From Candidatus Lachnoclostridium avicola (lineage in GTDB: Bacteria > Bacillota > Clostridia > Lachnospirales > Lachnospiraceae): 55,522 bases of DNA. The notes beneath the pieces were generated by a model. It had not been told where the DNA came from, made no database searches, and saw nothing but the letters and a program-made list of their open reading frames with translations. Within the stretch, counting starts at the first letter, position 1. Each line of letters opens with the position of its first letter. A program made the position numbers and the translations under genes. Of the stretch, positions 9,157-15,846 are shown one piece after another. The DNA is taken from assembly GCA_019114465.1 (NCBI GenBank), contig DXFM01000035.1, positions 1 to 55,522 on the forward strand, written 5' to 3'.

Positions 9157-9276
9157 CTATATGTACGGGTGTTAGCTTTCTGGTTTCTGGAGAGAATAGC
9201 CCGGACGGATTTTAACCCTTCAAAATTGTGATTGGGGACACAATGTCATAAAATGACAGAGCAGGAGGAAAAGAGC

Positions 9277-9591
9277 ATGGATGAGAAAAAGATGTTTGAT
9301 GACCTGACGGAAGAGCAGAAAGAAAATATGGTGGAATTCGGAATGGTATCCGCCCACTGCACGGAGGAGGTGCTGAAGGCCATAGAGGAGCAGGTTCCCA
9401 TGACCTATGAGCTGTTCCGGAAATGTATGGACGAGCTGGGAGAGATCAGCGCCATCTCCACCCTGACGGATCTCATGGGCCGCTATCCGGATCTGGCCCG
9501 GCGCTACAATGAAGAAGAGGGCTGGGGACCGGAGAAGGCGGAGCAGGATTTCCAGGAAATCCTCAAAAAGATTCAGAAAAAGCCCTGCTGA
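9277..9591 (+). CDS. Acidic hypothetical protein
   Basis: A 104-residue, soluble, predominantly acidic protein (opening MDEKKMFDDLTEEQKENMVEFG) predicted to be largely helical, with no signal peptide or membrane segment. I recognise no family. The ATG at 9277 is chosen because AGGAGG (9263-9268) precedes it by 8 bases; an in-frame ATG at 9232 has no such site. The C-terminal half contains RYNEEEGWGPEKAEQDFQEILKK, charged and helical. It is convergent with glgB, which gives no functional hint. Confidence 0.65.
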   Translation: MDEKKMFDDLTEEQKENMVEFGMVSAHCTEEVLKAIEEQVPMTYELFRKCMDELGEISAISTLTDLMGRYPDLARRYNEEEGWGPEKAEQDFQEILKKIQKKPC

Positions 9592-9613
9592 CAGCAGGGC
9601 TCCGGCGCTAAGA

Positions 9614-9633
9614 GGGGCGCTGGTCAGCGCCCC
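9614..9633. terminator. Palindromic GC hairpin between convergent genes
   Basis: GGGGCGCT and AGCGCCCC pair around GGTC. No T-tract follows on either strand, so a role in termination between the hypothetical gene and glgB is only suggested by position. Confidence 0.4.
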
Positions 9634-9639
9634 GGATGA

Positions 9640-11427
9640 TCAAAGAATCAGGCAGCAGAGGCCGGAAAAGGGGGCCAGAGAGCATACCGCCTGACCGTCA
9701 GAAAGGTCAGGCCCGGCAGAATTGGTGGGCCGGCTGCCTCCGTAGATCTCCCAGCCGGTGTCCAGCAGGGTCTTCAGCCCGGTGCACTGGGAGAGGCCTG
9801 CACAGCAGCGCTCTTCTGTTTCTGATGAGAAGTTGAACAGGAACAGAAGGCGTTCGCTGCCGCTGCGCCGCTCAAAGGCAAACACACAGCCGTGTTCCTG
9901 GGTGCAGGGGATCCACTGGAATCCCTCCCTGGAATAATCATCCCGGTACAGGGCCGGGCGGGTCAGATAGAGATGGTTGAGATCCCGGATCAGGCGCAGG
10001 AACCCCTGGTGGAGAGGATAGGACAGCAGGTTCCAGTCCTGCTCCCGGCGCTCGTCCCACTCCCGGAGCTGACCAAATTCATTTCCCATAAAATTCAGTT
10101 TTTTCCCCGGATGACCGGTCATGTAGAGGTAGAAGGCCCGCCCCTGGGGAAACTTGTCTTCATAATTCCCGTACATTTTCTGAAGAACGGTGGCTTTTCC
10201 GTGGACGGACTCGTCGTGGGAGAGGGGCAGAAGATAGCGCTCCCGGAAGAAATAGTCCATGGAGAAGGTCAGCTGACCCCGCTGAGACTCCCGGACAGTC
10301 GGATCTGTGCGGAAATAGTTCAGGGTGTCGTTCATCCACCCCATATCCCATTTATAGTCGAATCCCAGCCCGCCTTCGCCGACGGGAGCGGTGACTCCGG
10401 AGAACGCGGTGGAATCCTCGGCGATGAGGAGGATTTCCGGCATCCGCTCTTTCAGGCCGGCGTTCATGTTCTGGAGAAACTGGATTCCCGGCTGACAGGT
10501 TCCCCGTTCCGGCTGCCCCTGCCAGTAGACGAGATTGCTGACCGCGTCCATGCGCAGCCCGTCAAAGTGAAATTCCGTCAGCCAGTACCAGGCGGAGGAC
10601 TGGAGAAAGCTGCGCACTTCTCCACGGGAGTGCATGAAATTGCAGCTTCCCCACTGGCTTACCCCCACGTCCGTGCTGGGATATTCATACAGAGCCGTCC
10701 CGTCGTAGTTCCACAGGGCATAGTCGTCCGGAGCGAAGTGAACGGGGACGAAGTCCAGCAGGACGCCGATCCCGTTCTGGTGGCAGAGATCCACAAATTC
10801 CCGGAGGCCGTCGGGGGTCCCGTACCGGGAGGTGGGGGCGAAGTACCCCGTCTCCTGATATCCCCAGGAGGCGTCGGACGGGTATTCCGCCAGAGGCATG
10901 AGCTCCACAAAGTTGTAGCCGTTCTCTTTGAGATAAGGGATCAGCAGGGGAGCCAGTTCCCCGTAGGAATACCAGTCCATCTCCCCGTCCCCCTTCTTTT
11001 TCCAGGAACCAAAGTGGAGCTCGTAAATGTTGACGGGACGGTCATATCCGGAGGTCCTTTTTCCCATCCACTCTCCGTCCTGAAAGACGTATCCGTGGAG
11101 AGAGCAGATGACAGAGGCGGTATTGGGCCGCAGCTCCGCGGAAAAGCCGTAGGGATCACAGTGGTCCCGGAAAGAGCCGTCCGTCCGGTAAATGCGGAAT
11201 TTGTAGCGCATGCCTTCCCCGGCCTCCGGGACAGAGAGCTCCCAGAAACCTCCATTGTAGATCCGGTTCATGGGCTGTTCCTGCCACTGGCTGAAATCTC
11301 CGATCAGGCTGACGGAGACGGCGCCGGGGGCGAAGGTGCGGAACACGGTTCCGTTTTCTGACAGGTGGGCTCCAAGGAAGCGGTAGGCTTCAAACTCCCG
11401 GCCCGTATAGAAATCATAATAATTCAT
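9640..11427 (-). CDS. glgB: 1,4-alpha-glucan branching enzyme
   Basis: A 595-residue GH13 enzyme that introduces alpha-1,6 branches into glycogen. An N-terminal CBM48-like domain (SVSLIGDFSQW) is followed by the catalytic barrel with the GH13 motifs DFVPVHFA (region I), FDGLRMDAVSN with the nucleophile Asp, LLIAEDST with the general acid Glu, and LPLSHDESVHGK, where the HDE signature is typical of branching enzymes. The start at 11427 (MNYYDFYTGREF) has GGAGGG just upstream on the minus strand; the longer frame to 11505 lacks a site. It is slightly shorter than most GlgB proteins. No glgA, glgC, glgD or glgP is nearby, so it is an isolated copy, divergent from a TetR gene. Confidence 0.93.
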   Translation of the reverse strand: MNYYDFYTGREFEAYRFLGAHLSENGTVFRTFAPGAVSVSLIGDFSQWQEQPMNRIYNGGFWELSVPEAGEGMRYKFRIYRTDGSFRDHCDPYGFSAELRPNTASVICSLHGYVFQDGEWMGKRTSGYDRPVNIYELHFGSWKKKGDGEMDWYSYGELAPLLIPYLKENGYNFVELMPLAEYPSDASWGYQETGYFAPTSRYGTPDGLREFVDLCHQNGIGVLLDFVPVHFAPDDYALWNYDGTALYEYPSTDVGVSQWGSCNFMHSRGEVRSFLQSSAWYWLTEFHFDGLRMDAVSNLVYWQGQPERGTCQPGIQFLQNMNAGLKERMPEILLIAEDSTAFSGVTAPVGEGGLGFDYKWDMGWMNDTLNYFRTDPTVRESQRGQLTFSMDYFFRERYLLPLSHDESVHGKATVLQKMYGNYEDKFPQGRAFYLYMTGHPGKKLNFMGNEFGQLREWDERREQDWNLLSYPLHQGFLRLIRDLNHLYLTRPALYRDDYSREGFQWIPCTQEHGCVFAFERRSGSERLLFLFNFSSETEERCCAGLSQCTGLKTLLDTGWEIYGGSRPTNSAGPDLSDGQAVCSLAPFSGLCCLIL

Positions 11428-11468
11428 GAAAATCCCTCCAATAAATAGACATCCGTTGTTTTTCCAAC

Positions 11469-11524
11469 TATAATTGATTATAAACCGGGCGTATGATTTG
11501 ACCACCGCCGGATTCCGGCCGGAA
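11469..11524. promoter_or_regulatory. glgB/tetR divergent control region
   Basis: A-T-rich -10-like hexamers face both ways (TATAAT at 11469-11474 on plus; TATAAT at 11482-11477 on minus). A perfect 12-bp palindrome TTCCGGCCGGAA at 11513-11524 lies between them and the TetR start and is a candidate operator. No convincing -35 hexamers are seen. Confidence 0.35.
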
Positions 11525-11580
11525 GTTGGTTAAACGACGGATTGAGAAAAATGTCGGGGAATAGAAAGGCGGGGAAGTGT

Positions 11581-12135
11581 ATGGATCTGAGAATAGAGAA
11601 GACGGAGAGAAGCATCGTCCGTGCGTTTTTGGAGCTGAGGGCGGAAAAACCGCTGGAGAAGATCCGGGTAAAAGAGCTGTGCGAGAAGGCGGAGATCAAC
11701 AAATCCACCTTTTACGCCCACTACCGGGATATCTTCGACCTGTCGGAACAGCTGGAGGAGCGGGTGGTCCGCTCCTACCTGGACATTCCCCATCCGGACT
11801 ATATTCTGTATGACGTGGCCGGCTTTGTCCGGGAACTGTTTCAGGCGGGGAGGACCTGCGAGGAACTGGTGGATATTCTGTTTTCCGGCAGCAGAAGCGG
11901 CATATTTGTGGAAAAGATCGCAGCGGGGATCCGGGAAATGGTACTGGAAAAATATCCGGACCGCCGGGAGGACCCGGTATTTTTAACGGCTCTGACCTAC
12001 CGCATCTACGGCGGCTACTATGCTTTTCAGGAAAACCGGAAATACGGGGAGGAGATGGTGATCGACGTGATCGGCCGGATGGCGAGAATTCAGCCCGGCA
12101 GCCGGTGGGCAAAAGCAGAGGAGGAGAGAGAATAG
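11581..12135 (+). CDS. TetR/AcrR family transcriptional regulator
   Basis: About 184 residues. The N-terminal HTH is clear: IVRAFLELRAEKPLEKIRVKELCEKAEINKSTFYAHYRDIFDL, the TetR recognition-helix pattern with FY.HY. The C-terminal half is helical and of the TetR_C type often found in Firmicute regulators of the DhaS/AcrR kind. The start at 11581 has GGCGGGGA about 8 bases upstream; an in-frame ATG at 11542 has only a weak site. It is divergent from glgB and followed by tRNA genes on the other strand, so glgB and itself are the natural candidate targets, though this is inference. Confidence 0.88.
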   Translation: MDLRIEKTERSIVRAFLELRAEKPLEKIRVKELCEKAEINKSTFYAHYRDIFDLSEQLEERVVRSYLDIPHPDYILYDVAGFVRELFQAGRTCEELVDILFSGSRSGIFVEKIAAGIREMVLEKYPDRREDPVFLTALTYRIYGGYYAFQENRKYGEEMVIDVIGRMARIQPGSRWAKAEEERE

Positions 12136-12184
12136 AGGATGGAACCGCCCCAGGGAGACGGTTCCAGGGAACATTTCCGGAAAA

Positions 12185-12215
12185 ACAAAAAAGGAAAGCA
12201 ATGATCTGCTTTCCT
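12185..12215 (-). terminator. Terminator of the tRNA-Leu operon
   Basis: On the minus strand AGGAAAGCA pairs with TGCTTTCCT around a 6-base loop and is followed by a run of six T residues, directly downstream of tRNA-Leu(AAG). Confidence 0.85.
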
Positions 12216-12221
12216 CTTTAC

Positions 12222-12305
12222 TGCGGGAGATGGGACTTGAACCCACACGAGCATACACCCACAAGATCCTTAGTCTTGCCTGTCTGCCAATTCCAGCACT
12301 CCCGC
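12222..12305 (-). tRNA. tRNA-Leu (AAG)
   Basis: A type-II tRNA with acceptor stem GCGGGAG/CTCCCGC, anticodon arm CAAGA-CTAAGGA-TCTTG (anticodon AAG, codon CUU), a long variable arm, T-arm with GGGTTCAAGTCCC, and discriminator A as expected for leucine. An A at position 34 is probably deaminated to inosine or used as such; this is unusual but known for tRNA-Leu in some Firmicutes. It is second in a two-tRNA operon, 6 bp after tRNA-Leu(CAG). Confidence 0.92.
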
Positions 12306-12311
12306 ACTGCG

Positions 12312-12395
12312 TGCAGAAGAAGAGACTTGAACTCTCACGGTATTGCTACCACACGGACCTGAACCGTGCGCGTCTGCCAATTCCGCCACTTCTGC
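12312..12395 (-). tRNA. tRNA-Leu (CAG)
   Basis: A type-II tRNA with acceptor GCAGAAG/CTTCTGC, anticodon arm CACGG-TTCAGGT-CCGTG giving anticodon CAG (codon CUG), and discriminator A. It is first in the operon. Its anticodon and discriminator match exactly the specifier codon and the T-box bulge of the leader at 13680-13983, which lies a single gene upstream. Confidence 0.94.
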
Positions 12396-12437
12396 ATCTA
12401 TTAAATTGTGCCAATTGCTTTATCAATTAGCACAATT

Positions 12438-12466
12438 ATAATACTATAGATTTTTAAATTAATCAA
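12438..12466 (-). promoter_or_regulatory. Promoter of the tRNA-Leu operon
   Basis: On the minus strand TTGATT (12466-12461) and TATTAT (12443-12438) are 17 bp apart, in an A-T-rich stretch just upstream of tRNA-Leu(CAG). Confidence 0.6.
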
Positions 12467-12494
12467 GTCTTTTTTTGAAAAAAAATGAAAAAAT

Positions 12495-13628
12495 TTAAAA
12501 ATCTTTTTCTGCGGCCTTCATGGCCTCCCCGGCGGCGCTGCACTCCAGGATGGTACGGATCAGTTTTTCCTTGTCCATGGGGTAGGGCGTGCACTTCCAC
12601 TCGGTGACGGTGCTGCCTTTTTCTGCCAGGGCCGGAAGGTCCTCTTCCTTTAAGCTGATTTCTTCCATAGTAATGGGAAGTCCGATGCTGCGGTTGAACT
12701 TCATGATCCGGTCTCTCTCCTCCAGCTGGCCGTCGTAGGTGAGGAGACAGAGAACACCGAAAGACACAATGGCGCCGTGGCGGTGGTTCTGCACGACTGC
12801 GGGGATGACGGTGGAGCCGTTGTAGATGCAGTGGGCGATGCTGCTGTTGTAGTAGTACTCTCCGCCGGTGCCGGTGGTCATGTTGGACACCAGACCGGTG
12901 CTGATGATAATGTCCAGAGCGATTTCCTGAAGTTCATAGGAGGCGACTCCCGCCCGGCAGTCCGCCAGGGCTTTCGCCCCGTATTCCACCAGAGGCTCCG
13001 TGCAGCAGTGGCTTAAGGCAGCGCCCATGGCCACGGTGTGGAACAGATTGGCGTCCCTGGTAGCCAGCTGAACCTCATATCCCTTGGAGAGGGCGTCACC
13101 GATGCCGGCCCAGAGCAATTCCTCGGGAGCTTCAGCGATGATCTGCGTGTTGATGAAGCAGTGAAGGGGCGGCTGATGGAGGTAATAATATCCGACGAGA
13201 GAGTCGTCCTCCCGGTACATCACGGACAGGGAAGTGACGGCGGCGCAGTTGGAGGCGATGGTGGGGAAAGTGAACACAGGCTTGTGCTCCTGATCACAAT
13301 ACACCTTGCAGGTGTCCACGGCCCGTCCGCCTCCCACGGCGAATACCATATCCGCTTCCTGAACGCATTTCTCGCCGCGGATCCGCTCAATGTTTTCGTA
13401 GGTGGCGTTTCCGCCGTACCACACAAAGCCGGTGATTTCAATGGAAGTGCCCTTTACGCCCTCCAAGATGGCGTCCTTCGCCTTCTCCATGGCGGTTTTT
13501 CCTCCGATGACCACCGCCTTTCTGCCGTAGTTTTTCACCACGTTTTCAATTTCCCGGTAGCAGCCGGCTCCTACGCTGTAGCTGGGAAGAAATAAGCTGT
13601 AATCGGTTTTAAATGATGACGTTGACAT
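12495..13628 (-). CDS. Iron-containing alcohol/glycerol dehydrogenase family protein
   Basis: A 377-residue dehydrogenase of the Fe-ADH/GldA fold. NAD-binding features are FAVGGGRAVDTCK (GGGxxxD type) and FPTIASNCAAVTSLSV; the metal-site region contains GIGDALSKGYEVQL and the histidines in QNHRHGAIVSFG. The closest general type is glycerol-dehydrogenase-like Fe-ADH rather than AdhE. The start at 13628 (MSTSSFKTDYSLFLP) is preceded by AGGAGG on the minus strand; longer frames run into the leader. It is preceded by a complete T-box leader with specifier CUG, so expression should rise when leucine tRNA is uncharged. That suggests a branched-chain keto acid or alcohol related substrate, which is inference. 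Confidence 0.88.
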   Translation of the reverse strand: MSTSSFKTDYSLFLPSYSVGAGCYREIENVVKNYGRKAVVIGGKTAMEKAKDAILEGVKGTSIEITGFVWYGGNATYENIERIRGEKCVQEADMVFAVGGGRAVDTCKVYCDQEHKPVFTFPTIASNCAAVTSLSVMYREDDSLVGYYYLHQPPLHCFINTQIIAEAPEELLWAGIGDALSKGYEVQLATRDANLFHTVAMGAALSHCCTEPLVEYGAKALADCRAGVASYELQEIALDIIISTGLVSNMTTGTGGEYYYNSSIAHCIYNGSTVIPAVVQNHRHGAIVSFGVLCLLTYDGQLEERDRIMKFNRSIGLPITMEEISLKEEDLPALAEKGSTVTEWKCTPYPMDKEKLIRTILECSAAGEAMKAAEKDF

Positions 13629-13679
13629 GTTGTATCCTCCTCGCATGATTGTATGGAAAAACTGAAGACCAGGGCAAAC

Positions 13680-13983
13680 AAAAAGGTCCTGCGCTTTCCG
13701 GGAACTTTCCCGAAGAGACGCAAGACCATATAAATCTTTCGCGATACCACTCTTATTCATTTTCAAAAAGAAAATGCACCTCACCGGATACAGGGACAAA
13801 ACCCGATATCCTGTCACTGTAACGGTTGACTTCCGTATCCGCCTACCATCCGGTTCAGCAGATCCACTCCAAGGCCAGTTCAGATCCTTTCCGACCGCTG
13901 CCTTCCACCATCTGGCAGCTCTCTGTGGGGCATCCGGAACCCTACTACTCCTTTTCTCAATGTTTGCCGGTTCAATTTTTATG
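13680..13983 (-). promoter_or_regulatory. T-box riboswitch leader, specifier CUG (leucine)
   Basis: All canonical parts are visible on the minus strand. Stem I has AAGG-AGTA (13953-13946) opposite GAA-CTG-G (specifier CUG at 13878-13876, after GAA and before a purine) closed by CCTT (13874-13871), plus the AGAGAG motif at 13924-13919. The T-box AAGAG-TGGTAT-CGCG runs 13754-13740, with the tRNA-binding bulge TGGT at 13749-13746. The antiterminator 3' strand GCGTCTCTT (13721-13713) overlaps the terminator 5' arm GGTCTTGCG (13727-13719), whose partner is GCGCAGGACC (13694-13685) followed by TTTTT. The two folds are mutually exclusive. The bulge U pairs with discriminator A, as in tRNA-Leu. Confidence 0.92.
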
Positions 13984-13989
13984 TTCTAC

Positions 13990-14018
13990 ACTTTACTCCT
14001 GTTGGAGAAAAATGTCAA
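13990..14018 (-). promoter_or_regulatory. Promoter of the T-box leader
   Basis: On the minus strand a perfect TTGACA (14018-14013) and TAAAGT (13995-13990) are 17 bp apart. The predicted start near 13983 begins just before T-box stem I. Confidence 0.65.
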
Positions 14019-14056
14019 TATCCAGAATGTAAAAAATCTGCGGAGCATCCTTTCTC

Positions 14057-14106
14057 TTGACAAAGCCTTATCATTGGTCATACAATAGTTGCACATACAA
14101 CTATTG
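14057..14106 (+). promoter_or_regulatory. Promoter and MarR-type operator of the ABC exporter operon
   Basis: TTGACA at 14057-14062 and TACAAT at 14081-14086 are 18 bp apart. A perfect 9-bp inverted repeat, CAATAGTTG (14083-14091) and CAACTATTG (14098-14106) with a 6-bp spacer, overlaps the -10 and start site and runs to the ribosome binding site. Its shape and place fit the binding site of the MarR protein encoded at the end of this operon. Confidence 0.75.
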
Positions 14107-14118
14107 GAGGTGCAACAA

Positions 14119-15846
14119 ATGCTGCTACGGATCTTTTCCTACATGGGAAAATACAAAAAGTTCGCATTCCTGGCGATCATCTGCGTCACCGCAGAATCCG
14201 TGTTTGAGCTTCTGGTGCCTCTTCTCATGGCCGACCTGGTGGACGTGGGAGTGGCAAACGGCGACCGGACTTACATTTATGTCAAGGGAATGCAGATGGT
14301 GCTCTGTGCCCTGTGCGCACTGGTCCTGGGCATGGGCAGCGCCCGGTTTTCCGCCCTGGCGGGACAGGGACTGGGAGCGGGGCTGAGGGAGGCGCAGTAT
14401 GAAAAACTGCAGCACTATTCCTTCTCCAACATTGACCATTTCCAGGTCTCCTCTCTGGTCACCAGGCTTACCAGCGACGTGACCAACATTCAGAACTCCG
14501 TGTCCACGGGACTCCGGCCGTTCTGCCGCGGCCCGGTGATGCTCTTTACGGCCACCGGCGTGGCCTTCACTCTGAACGGGGAGCTGGCCATGATCTTCCT
14601 GGTGGCCCTTCCCGTGCTGGCGGTGCTGCTGTTTCTCATCATCAGCCATGTGCGGCCCCTGTACACGAAGATGCAGGCGGCCATCGACACGGTGAACCGG
14701 ATCATCCAGGAGAACCTGACGGCCATCCGGGTGGTGAAGGCCTATGTGCGTGGGGATTATGAGGTGGAGAAGTTCGCCCAGGGAAATGCCGCCCTGCGCC
14801 GGCAGGCAGAGACCTCTTTCCGCCTGGCGGCCATGAACATGCCGGCCATGCAGTTTGTTCTCTACGCCACCATTCTGGGTCTTCTGTGGTTCGGCGGCGG
14901 GCTGATCCGCAGCGGCCGGATGCAGGTGGGAGAGCTCACCGGCTTTTTGAGCTATGTGATGCAGATTTTAAATTCCCTGATGATGATCTCCAACGTGTTT
15001 CTCATGATGACCCGTTCCATGGCTTCCGCTTCCAGAATTCTGGAGGTCATTGACGAGAAAGTGGACATCACCGATGAGGACGCCAGAGACATTCAGGTGG
15101 AGCACGGCTCCATCACCTTTGACCATGTGTGGTTTAAGTACAAGGCGGACGCGAAAGAGTACGTCCTCTCTGATGTGAGCTTTGACATTGCCGCCGGGGA
15201 GACGGTGGGCATCATCGGGCAGACCGGATCCGCAAAGTCCACCCTGATCCAGCTGATTCCCAGGCTCTATGACGTGACGAAGGGAGAGGTGAGGATCGAC
15301 GGGATCCCCGTGCGGGAATATCCCATGACCCATCTGCGGGACGCCATCGCCGTTGTCCTTCAGAAAAATACCCTGTTTTCCGGCACCCTTCTGGACAACT
15401 TAAAGTGGGGCAAGGAGGACGCCACCATGGAAGAGGTGGAGGAGGCCTGCCACATCGCCTGCGTGGATGAGTTTATAGACCGGCTGGCGGACGGCTACCA
15501 GACGGAGATGGGCCAGGGAGGCGTCAACGTCTCCGGCGGGCAGAAACAGAGGCTGTGCATCGCCAGGGCCATTTTAAAGAAGCCGAAGGTGCTGATTCTG
15601 GACGACTCCACCAGCGCGGTGGACACGGCCACAGAGGGAAAGATCCGTCAGGGCTTAAGGGAGAAACTGCCGGATATGACAAAGATCATCATCGCCCAGA
15701 GAATCTCCTCCGTCCGTCATGCGGACCGGATCATTCTGCTGGACGACGGCCGGGTGAGCGACATCGGCACCCATGAGGAGCTGCTGGGCCGCAGCCGGAT
15801 TTATCAGGAAATTTATGAATCTCAGAAGGAAGGAGCGGATCTGTAA
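14119..15846 (+). CDS. ABC exporter subunit, heterodimer partner 1 (degenerate ATPase site)
   Basis: A 575-residue half-transporter: six N-terminal membrane helices, then a nucleotide-binding domain. Walker A is GQTGSAKST (Ala in place of the last usual Gly), the signature is NVSGGQKQR, and Walker B is VLILDDSTSAVD with Asp where the catalytic Glu is expected. This is the classical non-catalytic half of heterodimeric exporters such as TM287/288 and BmrCD. The ATG at 14119 has GGAGG 8 bases upstream; the earlier frame start lies inside the operator. Its stop overlaps the next start (TAATG), so the two subunits are translationally coupled. The substrate (drug, peptide or lipid) cannot be told. 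Confidence 0.9.
   Translation: MLLRIFSYMGKYKKFAFLAIICVTAESVFELLVPLLMADLVDVGVANGDRTYIYVKGMQMVLCALCALVLGMGSARFSALAGQGLGAGLREAQYEKLQHYSFSNIDHFQVSSLVTRLTSDVTNIQNSVSTGLRPFCRGPVMLFTATGVAFTLNGELAMIFLVALPVLAVLLFLIISHVRPLYTKMQAAIDTVNRIIQENLTAIRVVKAYVRGDYEVEKFAQGNAALRRQAETSFRLAAMNMPAMQFVLYATILGLLWFGGGLIRSGRMQVGELTGFLSYVMQILNSLMMISNVFLMMTRSMASASRILEVIDEKVDITDEDARDIQVEHGSITFDHVWFKYKADAKEYVLSDVSFDIAAGETVGIIGQTGSAKSTLIQLIPRLYDVTKGEVRIDGIPVREYPMTHLRDAIAVVLQKNTLFSGTLLDNLKWGKEDATMEEVEEACHIACVDEFIDRLADGYQTEMGQGGVNVSGGQKQRLCIARAILKKPKVLILDDSTSAVDTATEGKIRQGLREKLPDMTKIIIAQRISSVRHADRIILLDDGRVSDIGTHEELLGRSRIYQEIYESQKEGADL

Noticed and set aside
9892..11361. A 489-codon plus-strand open frame opposite glgB
   Set aside because: GH13 motifs on the minus strand prove glgB; the opposite frame has no ribosome binding site or domain.
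14119..15846. Broken ATPase: partner 1 might be a pseudogene because of its altered Walker A and B
   Set aside because: The frame is intact, translationally coupled to partner 2, and the changes match the known non-catalytic half of heterodimeric exporters.
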